Virus record (IMG/VR): IMGVR_UViG_3300025674_000315
Coordinates: 1 to 26,656 of that record
Source of the DNA: a virus
Reading direction: 5' to 3' (one strand)
Length of the DNA stretch: 26,656 nt
Positions 18,101 to 25,179 of the stretch are shown piece after piece (position 1 is the stretch's first letter; each line of letters opens with the position of its first letter). Under the pieces are notes generated by a model. It searched no databases. It was not told the DNA's origin and saw only the letters and a list, made by a program, of their open reading frames with translations. The translations under genes and the position numbers were made by a program.

Positions 18101-21100
18101 ATTTACCAGTTGTTCTGGCCAATCCAGCTTCAGATTTCATTGACATTAGACCAAGAGTAAAGAATTATAATCCATCAAGTGACACAGATTCACCCTTTGA
18201 GTATGATTTCCGTGATTTTTCACAATCTGGAACAGGTGTACCTAATATCCTTGTAACTGAAGAAACTCTTACACTTGGATATTCATATTATCTTGGAAGA
18301 ACCGATAAACTTCTTTTGAATAAAGATGGATTCTTTGAAGTTAAAAAAGGTTCTCCTTCAGAAAATCCAATCGCACCAGAAACCCCCCAAAACGGTTTCG
18401 TTGTTGGAACAATTTTCCACAAACCATATGTAAGAAGAGCATCGTCTGATAGTAAACTTATTCTCTCCAAACATAAGAGATATACGATGTTTGACATCGC
18501 TCGTTTGGAACAAAGAGTGAAGAATATTGAGTTCTATACTCAACTTTCTCTTCTTGAGACGGATACTGCCAATTTAAATATCAAAGATGCTACTACAGGT
18601 CTTGATAGATTCAAGTCTGGTTTCTTTGTAGATAACTTCAGAAGTCATGGAGCTCATGACATTTCAAATCCAATTTTTAGAGCATCTATTGATAAGGCCA
18701 ATGGATATCTGAGACCATCGCACTATACAACTGGTCTTGATCTTCTTCTCGGATCTTCTCAGTTAATTGGCATTGGTACTACAGCAAATCCAAATGCGGA
18801 CCTCACACAGGTTGCAGATCTTCAATCAAATTCACTGAGAAAAACTGGTGATGTTGTTTCTCTTAACTATACTGATAAGGCCTTTATCAAACAAAATTTT
18901 GCAACTACAACCGAGAACGTAAACCCATTTGCGGTCATTAACTGGGTTGGTATTGTTGGACTCAATCCAACATCAGACGTTTGGGTAGATGAAAAGAACC
19001 TTGCGGTCAATAATCTTGAGTTTGAGGGATCTTATGAAACCCTCATGGGAACTCTTTCAATCGATCCCAACACTGGATTATCACCAGTTGATTGGGGTTC
19101 ATGGGAAGAGGAGTGGAGTTCTGTTGATTTTTCATCCAGAGAACTTCTTAGAGAAACAAATACAGAAGTAATCAGAGGAAGTACTGGTTGGAGTAGAGGA
19201 TTTACATCTGGTGGCCAACAACTGCCCACCCAGAATGCTGGCCTAGTTTCAAGAACCCGCAACTTTACTATGAGAGATACTACGGATATTACATCCGTAG
19301 AAACAACCAACACTACTGTTGGTTTGACTAGAAGTGGTATTCAGTTTGGTATCAACGAAAGAGTAGATACACAAAGTATCGGTACACGACTTGTAAGTCG
19401 AGAGATTGTTCCATTCATTAGATCTAGAAATGTTGAGTTTGTTTCAAACAGAATCAAACCAAGAACTCAGTTCTATACATTTTTTGATGGTGAAAATGTT
19501 ACCCAATATGTAACACCTAAACTCCTTGAGATCACAATGACTCAGGGTGTGTTCCAAGTAGGTGAAACTGTTGTAGGTAAAATGCCTAGTGCAGCGGACA
19601 ATAGTGGGTCCTTACCAGAAATTACCTTTAGAGTTGCTCAGGCCAATCATAAATTTGGTTCATATGATAGTCCAACGATTGTGTATGCAGTAAATCCATA
19701 TTCAGATACCGTTGGAATTAGTTCTGTTTACTCGGCAACCAGTTCAATTCTCAACATCGACACTGGATCACTTCAATTACAAGTTCTCGGAAACTTTAGT
19801 GGTTATGCGGCTAAAGGAATGAGACTCACTGGTCAAACCAGTGGCGCTGAGGCCACAGTGAATGACATGAGACTCATCACTGATGAAAAAGGAACCCTTA
19901 TTGGATCATTCTTTATTCCCAATATTAGTGAGTCTATAACTGCACCTCAGTTTGAAACTGGTACAAGAACCTTCAGAATCACAAGTTCTCCAGTTAATTC
20001 TCTGAGTCCCATTGATAATCCTTCAACCGCAGAAACGGTTTATCGTGCAGAAGGTAATCTTGATACTTTCCAAGAAGACACACTGAGTCTGAGAAATGCT
20101 GATATTCAGAGAGAGACTTTTACTGACAGCACAGTAAGATCTCAAACTGTAGATAGAGTCATTGAGACTCAGGAATTTACAGAAAGAACAGTTTCACAAA
20201 ACCAGTGGTATGATCCTCTTGCACAGTCATTTGAAATTGTTGAAGACAATGGTGTATTTGTAACTGGTATCGATGTATTCTTTGAAAGTAAGGATGATGC
20301 AATTCCAGTAACATGTCAGATCAGAACCATGCAAACTGGTCTGCCAACAAATACGATTGTTCCATTTGGTGAGGTTGTTTACGAACCATCTCAAGTTAAT
20401 CTTTCTAGAGATGGAACTGTACCTACTAGATTCACATTCCCATCTCCAGTATATCTTGCTGGTAAGAATGAATATTCTGTCGTTCTCCTGTCGGCCTCCA
20501 ACAACTACAAGGTCTTCATCGCAGTAATGGAACAGGAGGATATTACAACTGCCTCATTACCAGAAAGTGAGAGAACAATCGTTTCTCAACAACCATACAT
20601 GGGATCCCTGTTCAAGTCCCAGAACGGTTCTACATGGACGCCTGCACAGTTTGAAGACCTTAAGTTTACTCTTTATAAGGCTCAGTTCGTTCAGACCCCA
20701 GGAACTCTTAAACTGTATAATCCAGAGTTAGGTGTTGGCCAACAGAATCATCCTAAACTGAGAAGAAATCCTCTGGAGTTCTTGACTCAAGAGATTGTTG
20801 TTGGTCTTGGTTCTACTGTTGTAACTAGAGATTTTAGTGTTGGATCTAGGTTCTCTCAAGTTGGAAATAGAACTGCAGAAGGTAACTTAGTTAAGTCTCT
20901 TGGTGCAATTAAGATTAACACTTCTGCAACTGAAGCTGGTGGAATTACAACCAACAGTGTTGGTACTGGATTAACTCCATCTGCGGCTAATTTCACATAC
21001 ACGGGTGTTGCTTTAACATCAATCACGGGTGATGGAACTGGTGCGATTGCAAATATTCAAGTCGTTTCTGGTTCTATTGGAGTTGTAACTGTAACTTCTG

Positions 21101-22701
21101 GTGGTTCTGGATATGCCATTGGTGATGTTCTTGGGTGTGATCTTGGTGAAACTGGTAGAAATACAAGATTTAATGTTGGAATTGTATCTGCAACCAACTC
21201 ACTGATTCTTGATAAAGTTCAGGGAACGTTCACAACATCAAGTGAACTGATGACAATCAATGCTGTTGGTGTTGCATCTGCACTTGCTGGATCTCAACCA
21301 TCAGCAATTTCAAATACATCTGCATGGAGAGATGGCCTTCATGTTAAGGTGAATCACAGAAACCACGCAATGCACGCCAGAAACAACAAAGTAACAATTT
21401 CTGGTGCAGTTGGAGTCACTACAACAACTACAGTATCTACACAGTATTCAAATACCGTAACAACTGATATTGATGTTGCATCTGTTGGTGTTTTTGCAAG
21501 TTTTGAGAATGTTGGAGTTTCTACAACCAATCCTGGATATGTCAAGATCAATGATGAAATTCTTTCATACACTGGTGTAAATGCTGGTTCTACACCACAA
21601 AAACTTACGGGTATCACCAGAGCAATCGACAATACTATTGCACAAACTCATAGAGTTGGTGATTTGGTTAATAAGTATGAGGCTTCTGGAGTATCACTCA
21701 GAAGAATCAATAAAACTCATAGTTTTGCAGACCTTGCAAATAGTGTACCTATTGAGCTTGATACTTACTATCTGAAGGTTGATACCACTTCATCTGGAGT
21801 TGGAACTGTAAGAGACGGCACAAATACTTTCCCACCACTGAAAATTTCTGACACTCAAAGACTTGGTGGATCTAAAGTTCAGGCGACACAAAACATTCAG
21901 TTTGAAACCATCACTCCAAACATTCAGTTCCTCGCACCAAAATCAACAAATATCTCTGCTAGAGTCAGAACCGTTTCTGGAACAAGTGTTGATGGTAACG
22001 AAACCTCATTCCAAGATCAAGGATTTGAGTCTATTACGATCGGCGGCCAGACCAATTTAGATACACCAAGAATCATCTCATCCAAAGTAAACGAACAGGA
22101 CAAACTAACCACTTTGCCTGGTAGTAAGTCATTTACAATGGAATTGGTTCTCACAACAGATGATATTAATGTTTCACCTGTAATTGATGTTGATAGAATT
22201 TCAGTTATTACAACCACAAATAGATTGGACCAACCAATCACCAATTTTGCGGACGATGAAAGAGTCAATTCTAGATATGGTGATCCAAACTCAGCAATTT
22301 ATCTGAGTAAGAGAGTCAATCTTGAAAATCCTGCCACATTCTTACAGGTTAAACTCGCTGCATATAGACATCAATCAGCTGACATCCGTGTTATGTACAG
22401 ATTGTTCAGATCAGATGCAATTGATGCAGAACAACCATTTGAGTTATTCCCAGGATACAACAATCTCACTGATACCACTGGAGATGGATTTGGTGATAGA
22501 GTAATTGATCCAAAGAACAATAATGGTCGTCCCGATAAGTTTGTTCCTCCAGCCAACTTTGTTGATGATTTCAGAGATTATCAGTTTAGTGCAAATAATC
22601 TCCCAGAATTCAATGGATTTGAAATTAAAATCATTATGACTGGAACAAATCAGGCCTATCCTCCAAAGATTAAGGAACTTAGAGCCATTGCGTTTGCATG
22701 A
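15160..22701 (+). CDS. DUF4815-type giant virion structural protein (2513 aa), probable baseplate/fibre-proximal component
   Basis: Large cyanophage virion protein. The N-terminus (LNVSPYFDDFNEDKNFNRVL, then ASPIQARELTQLQSILQNQI, residues ~7-50) and the following ILDQYSATPSVRVGLFIEEN and GADRLQIRTTLIKK segments (~205-260) are typical of the DUF4815 family. A second conserved block starts at WYDPLAQSFE (~1683), continues through TCQIRTMQTGLP, and ends near SLFKSQNGSTWTPAQFEDLK (~1830). The C-terminal ~160 residues form a further block ending in PPKIKELRAIAFA. Between ~1930 and 2200 are a GGSGY module and a NDEILSYTG ... TRAID module like those in the gp7-like protein. It occupies the slot of T4 genes 9-11, so a baseplate-peripheral, fibre-attachment role is inferred, not shown. 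No coiled coils, membrane segments or enzymatic motifs seen. Its TGA overlaps the next gene's ATG. Confidence 0.85.
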   Translation: MPQETNLNVSPYFDDFNEDKNFNRVLFKPASPIQARELTQLQSILQNQIERFGQHFFKEGSQVIPGQIAYDPQYYAVELTDTFFGVSVSQYVDQLVGKTIRGETSGVEARVVNFITKTQSDRGANTLYIKYIKSGNDFATSVFQDGENLICSTDIEYGNSRIIANNPFASCIPSNATSTACAASIEEGVYFIRGFFVKVQPSTVILDQYSATPSVRVGLFIEENLVTAYADDSLFDNAGGYSNFAAPGADRLQIRTTLIKKDITEFNDENFVELMRLDNGKLEKFVKKTDYNLIRDELARRTYDESGDYYVKPFQVTVKESLNDRTGNGGVYLSNQRTSQGQSPSDDLMVYNISPGKAYVKGYDIEKISSTLIDVEKPRTTKTISSAAIPFDTVSSVKINNVYGSPFVGFGTTATISLRSERITTDGTAPGIEVGVAKVYDYKLEAAAYANDASKYEVYLYDLQTFTTITVSSDVTLTTPVRVQGARSGATAFLKNNVSSSKSLTLTDTSGTFMVDEPLIINGINQNYVITSVREYSLGDIKSVQQQVGINTFTADLELTSRFNLAPSGTNFTIGTAGIVTAPGNRFAVGIKTGDIVTYNRTGFSVPTFNRVSAIGADGSTLTLVSLGSSVTGVCDGGLTTTEIQTSDFTLVRPQILNARDSRLVSRLPQPYISSVDLSSANIQIRKQYTLNISSNRGSVTIEDPDLFFQPFDEERYNLAYSDGTVEPLTSAKVSFNSTFKSVTLRGLGTATDTNAVLVATLKKINVKSKTKNLTRCSKTVINRSKYEYSGSTGTSFNNGLTYNAVYGTRVEDDQICLNVPDAIRVHAVFESSTTSSPILPSLTLVNRSAALTDTIQGEILIGSNSGAVARVVSSTTSTVDIVYKNELRFTVGEPVVFQNSGISGTVSVIVIGDRNILDNFSFDNGQRKEFLDYSRIVRNAESAEPSRQLAIIYDHYIVDTGAGGDLITVNSYSPDNYERDLPVVLANPASDFIDIRPRVKNYNPSSDTDSPFEYDFRDFSQSGTGVPNILVTEETLTLGYSYYLGRTDKLLLNKDGFFEVKKGSPSENPIAPETPQNGFVVGTIFHKPYVRRASSDSKLILSKHKRYTMFDIARLEQRVKNIEFYTQLSLLETDTANLNIKDATTGLDRFKSGFFVDNFRSHGAHDISNPIFRASIDKANGYLRPSHYTTGLDLLLGSSQLIGIGTTANPNADLTQVADLQSNSLRKTGDVVSLNYTDKAFIKQNFATTTENVNPFAVINWVGIVGLNPTSDVWVDEKNLAVNNLEFEGSYETLMGTLSIDPNTGLSPVDWGSWEEEWSSVDFSSRELLRETNTEVIRGSTGWSRGFTSGGQQLPTQNAGLVSRTRNFTMRDTTDITSVETTNTTVGLTRSGIQFGINERVDTQSIGTRLVSREIVPFIRSRNVEFVSNRIKPRTQFYTFFDGENVTQYVTPKLLEITMTQGVFQVGETVVGKMPSAADNSGSLPEITFRVAQANHKFGSYDSPTIVYAVNPYSDTVGISSVYSATSSILNIDTGSLQLQVLGNFSGYAAKGMRLTGQTSGAEATVNDMRLITDEKGTLIGSFFIPNISESITAPQFETGTRTFRITSSPVNSLSPIDNPSTAETVYRAEGNLDTFQEDTLSLRNADIQRETFTDSTVRSQTVDRVIETQEFTERTVSQNQWYDPLAQSFEIVEDNGVFVTGIDVFFESKDDAIPVTCQIRTMQTGLPTNTIVPFGEVVYEPSQVNLSRDGTVPTRFTFPSPVYLAGKNEYSVVLLSASNNYKVFIAVMEQEDITTASLPESERTIVSQQPYMGSLFKSQNGSTWTPAQFEDLKFTLYKAQFVQTPGTLKLYNPELGVGQQNHPKLRRNPLEFLTQEIVVGLGSTVVTRDFSVGSRFSQVGNRTAEGNLVKSLGAIKINTSATEAGGITTNSVGTGLTPSAANFTYTGVALTSITGDGTGAIANIQVVSGSIGVVTVTSGGSGYAIGDVLGCDLGETGRNTRFNVGIVSATNSLILDKVQGTFTTSSELMTINAVGVASALAGSQPSAISNTSAWRDGLHVKVNHRNHAMHARNNKVTISGAVGVTTTTTVSTQYSNTVTTDIDVASVGVFASFENVGVSTTNPGYVKINDEILSYTGVNAGSTPQKLTGITRAIDNTIAQTHRVGDLVNKYEASGVSLRRINKTHSFADLANSVPIELDTYYLKVDTTSSGVGTVRDGTNTFPPLKISDTQRLGGSKVQATQNIQFETITPNIQFLAPKSTNISARVRTVSGTSVDGNETSFQDQGFESITIGGQTNLDTPRIISSKVNEQDKLTTLPGSKSFTMELVLTTDDINVSPVIDVDRISVITTTNRLDQPITNFADDERVNSRYGDPNSAIYLSKRVNLENPATFLQVKLAAYRHQSADIRVMYRLFRSDAIDAEQPFELFPGYNNLTDTTGDGFGDRVIDPKNNNGRPDKFVPPANFVDDFRDYQFSANNLPEFNGFEIKIIMTGTNQAYPPKIKELRAIAFA

Positions 22702-22901
22702 TGTATAAAAAAGTTGAAGGACATTCTGAATTAGTTAGAGATATGGAGAGTGGTGCCATTATTAACAATGACACCACCGCATATCAAAACTACATCTCTT
22801 TACGACAACAGAAGTTGAAAGAAAAAGAACGAATTGAAAATTTAGAAAATGAAGTAGGTGAAATAAAAAGTCTATTGAAAGAGTTAATTAATAAACTATA
22901 G
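22698..22901 (+). CDS. Small charged protein with C-terminal coiled coil (67 aa)
   Basis: Short ORF coupled to the 2513-aa structural gene: ATGATG at 22698-22703 overlaps its TGA. Start may be either ATG, with the second (22701) giving a 66-aa form. The N-terminal half reads YKKVEGHSELVRDMESGAII, a compact conserved-looking segment. From about residue 32 it is a highly charged helix with heptad-like hydrophobics (LRQQKLKEKERIENLENEVG, then IKSLLKELINKL), most likely a coiled coil. No signal peptide or membrane segment. I recall similar small proteins at this place in T4-like cyanophages without a known function; a chaperone, fibre-assembly or minor structural role would be guesswork. It is real by its position, tight coupling and biased sequence, not by a recognised domain. 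Confidence 0.75.
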   Translation: MMYKKVEGHSELVRDMESGAIINNDTTAYQNYISLRQQKLKEKERIENLENEVGEIKSLLKELINKL

Positions 22902-22905
22902 AGAA

Positions 22906-22913
22906 CATAAATA
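22906..22913 (+). promoter_or_regulatory. T4-type late promoter motif CATAAATA
   Basis: Second exact CATAAATA in a gap, starting 5 bases after the 67-aa gene's stop and ending 27 bases before the ATG at 22941. It is identical to the motif before gp8. It probably drives late transcription of the small structural/fibre genes that follow. A short inverted repeat begins at the next base. Confidence 0.65.
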
Positions 22914-22927
22914 CCTTATAGATAAGG
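22914..22927 (+). repeat. Short inverted repeat at the predicted late transcript start
   Basis: CCTTA-TAGA-TAAGG: a 5-bp stem (arguably 6) with a 4-base loop, immediately after the CATAAATA element, where T4-type late transcripts would begin. It lies 13 bases before the next ATG, and its AAGG could also serve as a distant Shine-Dalgarno. Could be a 5' mRNA-stabilising hairpin; no U-tract, so not a terminator. Confidence 0.4.
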
Positions 22928-22940
22928 CGCTTTATACAAA

Positions 22941-23279
22941 ATGTCAGTTTATGTTGTCAATTTGATTATTGATCAAGGCACTGACTTTCTGCAAACCTTT
23001 GACTTAACCGCAGCAAATGGCGATGCATTAACATTGAGTGGTTATACTGCCTCTGCCCAGATGAGGAAACATGCTGGCAGTAAAAATAGATATGACTTCA
23101 CCGTAGAATTTACGGATAGGGCGAATGGTCAAATAAAAATTTCTTTGACCGATACTATAACAAGAAGAATAAAGGCCGGCCGCTACATTTACGACATCAT
23201 CCTCACAGATTCCAACGGATCTAAAACAAAAGTTCTTGAAGGTCAGGCCCTAGTGAGAGAAAGTGCAACTAGGGAGTAA
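22941..23279 (+). CDS. Small beta-rich virion structural protein (112 aa)
   Basis: All-beta looking protein of a type common in T4-like cyanophages next to fibre genes. It begins YVVNLIIDQGTDFLQTFDL, followed by LTLSGYTASAQMRKHAGSK, then FTVEFTDRANGQIKISL, IKAGRYIYDIILTDSNGSK and VLEGQALV, a pattern of alternating strands and turns suggesting an Ig-like or fibre-accessory sandwich. This 'QGTDF ... LTGYT ... G.I.I.L ... G.YVYD' pattern is widespread in phage baseplate/fibre accessory proteins whose exact role is unassigned. First gene after the late promoter motif at 22906; only a weak AAGG precedes it, 13 bases before the ATG. The next gene follows after 4 bases. No cysteines or membrane segment. 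Structural role by context and pattern; not identified to a named gene. Confidence 0.8.
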   Translation: MSVYVVNLIIDQGTDFLQTFDLTAANGDALTLSGYTASAQMRKHAGSKNRYDFTVEFTDRANGQIKISLTDTITRRIKAGRYIYDIILTDSNGSKTKVLEGQALVRESATRE

Positions 23280-23283
23280 ATGA

Positions 23284-23496
23284 ATGGCCACTAAAGTCAG
23301 AGTCGGGGGAACTAATGCTATAAAGGTAACCTCCACGTCTCGAGCTGAGGCTGGTGGTACTTTAAGAGCTTTAACCGATACTAGTATCGTCTCTCCACAA
23401 GACGGTTATTTTCTTGTATATCAAGGTTCTACTGGTCTCTGGGTAGGACAGTCGGAATTGGGTGCAAATACCGATATTGACGGAGGCACCTTCTGA
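23284..23496 (+). CDS. Small structural protein (70 aa), probable fibre accessory
   Basis: Starts at the ATG seven bases after a strong Shine-Dalgarno (AGGGAG at 23271-23276). Residues ~30-55 read LTDTSIVSPQDGYFLVYQGS followed by TGLW, and the protein ends in DIDGGTF. This 'DGYxLVYQ-x-TGxW ... DGGTF' pattern resembles a short beta repeat seen in many cyanophage and T4-like tail-fibre proteins, where it usually precedes the fibre body. Its TGA overlaps the next ATG by one base (TGATG), so it is probably coupled to the 518-aa fibre-like protein and may form a complex with it. No catalytic motif, signal or membrane segment. Function beyond virion structure not assignable. Confidence 0.78.
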   Translation: MATKVRVGGTNAIKVTSTSRAEAGGTLRALTDTSIVSPQDGYFLVYQGSTGLWVGQSELGANTDIDGGTF

Positions 23497-25052
23497 TGGC
23501 CATTATTAGAATTAAAAGATCTGTTAATGGAATTGCGGCTCCATCTTCTCTTGCCCTTGGTGAAGTAGCCGTTACAATTGAAGAAAGTACGACAGGTACT
23601 TATTCCAATTTAGCTGGTAGACTTTTTGTTGGTAATAATTCGGGGACCGCTGTTCCCATTGGAGGGGAGTACACATATAAACTTTTAGATCATCAACCAA
23701 GTATTCTTACTGCAAATTCTGCGGCTCTGGTTGGTGCTGCAGGAACTATTGATTTTTGGAATGTAATAGGTGTAACCACAACCACTACACTAAAAGTACC
23801 TCAGAATGGTTATTTTGCCACTAGTGGTATTGGAAGTCTTAACGTAGGTGATAACAATCAGTTTTCCGTATCTGCTGGTGGAACTGTAACTGCCACTAGT
23901 TTTAATTTCACTGGTCTTACGACTACATCTGTCGTTTTAACAGACGCTAATGGTAATCTGGTAACAGATAACTTATTGAGATTCTATCCAACGTCGCAAG
24001 TATTTGGTGGATTACTCGATATTGCATCTGCAGTAACTATTGCAGGTACATTTACTGCAACAAATTCCGCAGTAAATCTTGGAGATGTAACGGCTTCCTC
24101 TTTTATATCCCAAAGTGGAATCATTACAAATCTTACTGTTGGTTCATCAAACTATTCATTCCCAACAACTGTTGGTTCAACGGGTCAAAGACTTGAAGTT
24201 GCAGCTGATGGAAATTTAAAGTTTGGTACATTTGATCAACAATTAAATGTCATTGCTGATAGTGGAACCAATAGTATTGGTTTAAGTTCAGAGTATTTTT
24301 ACATCAAAGGAACTGATTATGAGATTGAAACGGTATCCATCGGAAATACAATAACGATTGGTTTACCTGATGACATACTTGTAGGTGGAGGCCTGACAGT
24401 CGCTGGCAACTTGACTGTCAATGGTAATCTTACATATCTGAGTTCTACAATCACTCAGATTGAAGATAAAAATATTGAGTTAGCCGTACCTGAAACTGGA
24501 AGTCCTTCAGATGCTGCGGCCGATGGTGGTGGAATCACTCTAAAGGGTGATAGTGACTATACCTTGTCTTGGAGTAGTTCAAGAGGTGAATGGGTAGTAA
24601 ATCAAAGTTTTGGACCATCTTCCGATACATTAAATCTTGGTTCTAGTGGTAATAGATGGAATACATTATTTGCGACTAGAGGTGACATTGTAGATCTGAA
24701 CGTAACGGGTGTAGCTACATTTGCATCGTTTAGTGTTCAGGGTGGTTTTCTTGATAATGTTACTGTTGGTCTTGGTACATCTGCAGCTGCCAGATTTACG
24801 GATGTTGGATTCACCACTGCTTCTGGTGGAGACACTACACTTAGAACTCTGGTTGTAACTGGTGTCTCTACGATTGCATCACTCTTTATAACCAGTAATA
24901 CAGATCAAAATGGTGTTGCATATGCTGGAACCAGTGGTGTAGTGGGATTCTCATCTGCACCCACGGCAGGTATATCAACATCGACATATATACTTACATC
25001 ACTGGGAGGAGTCCCAGTCTATACTGATACTATTGACTGTGGAACATACTGA
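23496..25052 (+). CDS. Tail-fibre-like virion structural protein (518 aa)
   Basis: Starts nine bases after GGAGG (23482-23486), overlapping the previous stop by one base. The N-terminus, IRIKRSVNGIAAPSSLALGE then GRLFVGNNSGTAVPIGG (~4-57), is the attachment-type domain seen at the start of many phage fibres and tropism proteins. The body is low-complexity beta: VTASSF, LTVGSS and VTGVATFASF repeats typical of fibre shafts. At ~305-370 is a recognisable module: LTVNGNLTYLSSTITQIEDK, then a DGGGITLKGD segment and WSSSRGEWVVNQSF. It is followed by LGSSGNRWNTLFAT, a motif often found before fibre trimerisation or adhesin parts. The C-terminus ends in a short TSLGGVPVYTDTI segment. Likely a short fibre or whisker at the position of T4 gp12/wac; receptor specificity cannot be read from the sequence. 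Confidence 0.82.
   Translation: MAIIRIKRSVNGIAAPSSLALGEVAVTIEESTTGTYSNLAGRLFVGNNSGTAVPIGGEYTYKLLDHQPSILTANSAALVGAAGTIDFWNVIGVTTTTTLKVPQNGYFATSGIGSLNVGDNNQFSVSAGGTVTATSFNFTGLTTTSVVLTDANGNLVTDNLLRFYPTSQVFGGLLDIASAVTIAGTFTATNSAVNLGDVTASSFISQSGIITNLTVGSSNYSFPTTVGSTGQRLEVAADGNLKFGTFDQQLNVIADSGTNSIGLSSEYFYIKGTDYEIETVSIGNTITIGLPDDILVGGGLTVAGNLTVNGNLTYLSSTITQIEDKNIELAVPETGSPSDAAADGGGITLKGDSDYTLSWSSSRGEWVVNQSFGPSSDTLNLGSSGNRWNTLFATRGDIVDLNVTGVATFASFSVQGGFLDNVTVGLGTSAAARFTDVGFTTASGGDTTLRTLVVTGVSTIASLFITSNTDQNGVAYAGTSGVVGFSSAPTAGISTSTYILTSLGGVPVYTDTIDCGTY
25001..25018 (+). repeat. Perfect 7-bp hairpin with GGAG loop at the end of the fibre gene
   Basis: ACTGGGA-GGAG-TCCCAGT is a perfect 7-bp inverted repeat with a 4-base loop, unusually stable for this A/T-rich region. 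It lies inside the last codons of the 518-aa gene, about 20 bases before the GTG of the 46-aa ORF, and displays a Shine-Dalgarno-like GGAG in the loop. No U-tract follows, so it is not a classical terminator. Confidence 0.5.
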
Positions 25053-25179
25053 AATTGATGCAAATGTTCTTTTAGAACTAACATTGAAAAAACTTGAGGC
25101 CGTGCAAAAAGAGAATTTGATATTGCAGGCCCAAATTATATCAATGAGACAAAAACTCAATCAGAAAGACGACTACTAA
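25039..25179 (+). CDS. Small coiled-coil ORF (46 aa), GTG start
   Basis: Reads from GTG at 25039 to TAA at 25177-25179, overlapping the 518-aa gene by 14 bases in another frame. The peptide is EIDANVLLELTLKKLEAVQK followed by ENLILQAQIISMRQKLNQKD, with leucine/isoleucine every three to four residues and alternating charges, a convincing coiled coil. It fills the whole space between the fibre-like gene and the promoter before gp13, where the genome otherwise leaves no gaps, and its stop codon is embedded in the CTAAATA element. GTG is the likeliest start; TTG at 25033 is an alternative and there is no well-placed Shine-Dalgarno. It resembles in style the coiled coil of the 67-aa protein upstream. 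Function unknown; possibly a fibre/whisker assembly factor or minor structural peptide. Confidence 0.6.
   Translation: MEHTEIDANVLLELTLKKLEAVQKENLILQAQIISMRQKLNQKDDY

Noticed and set aside
24394-24420. Perfect 8-bp inverted repeat TGACAGTC/GACTGTCA with an 11-base loop
   Set aside because: It falls on two successive LTV-x-GN/LTVNG protein repeats; alternative Thr codons around Thr-Val are enough to create it, and it is deep inside the gene.
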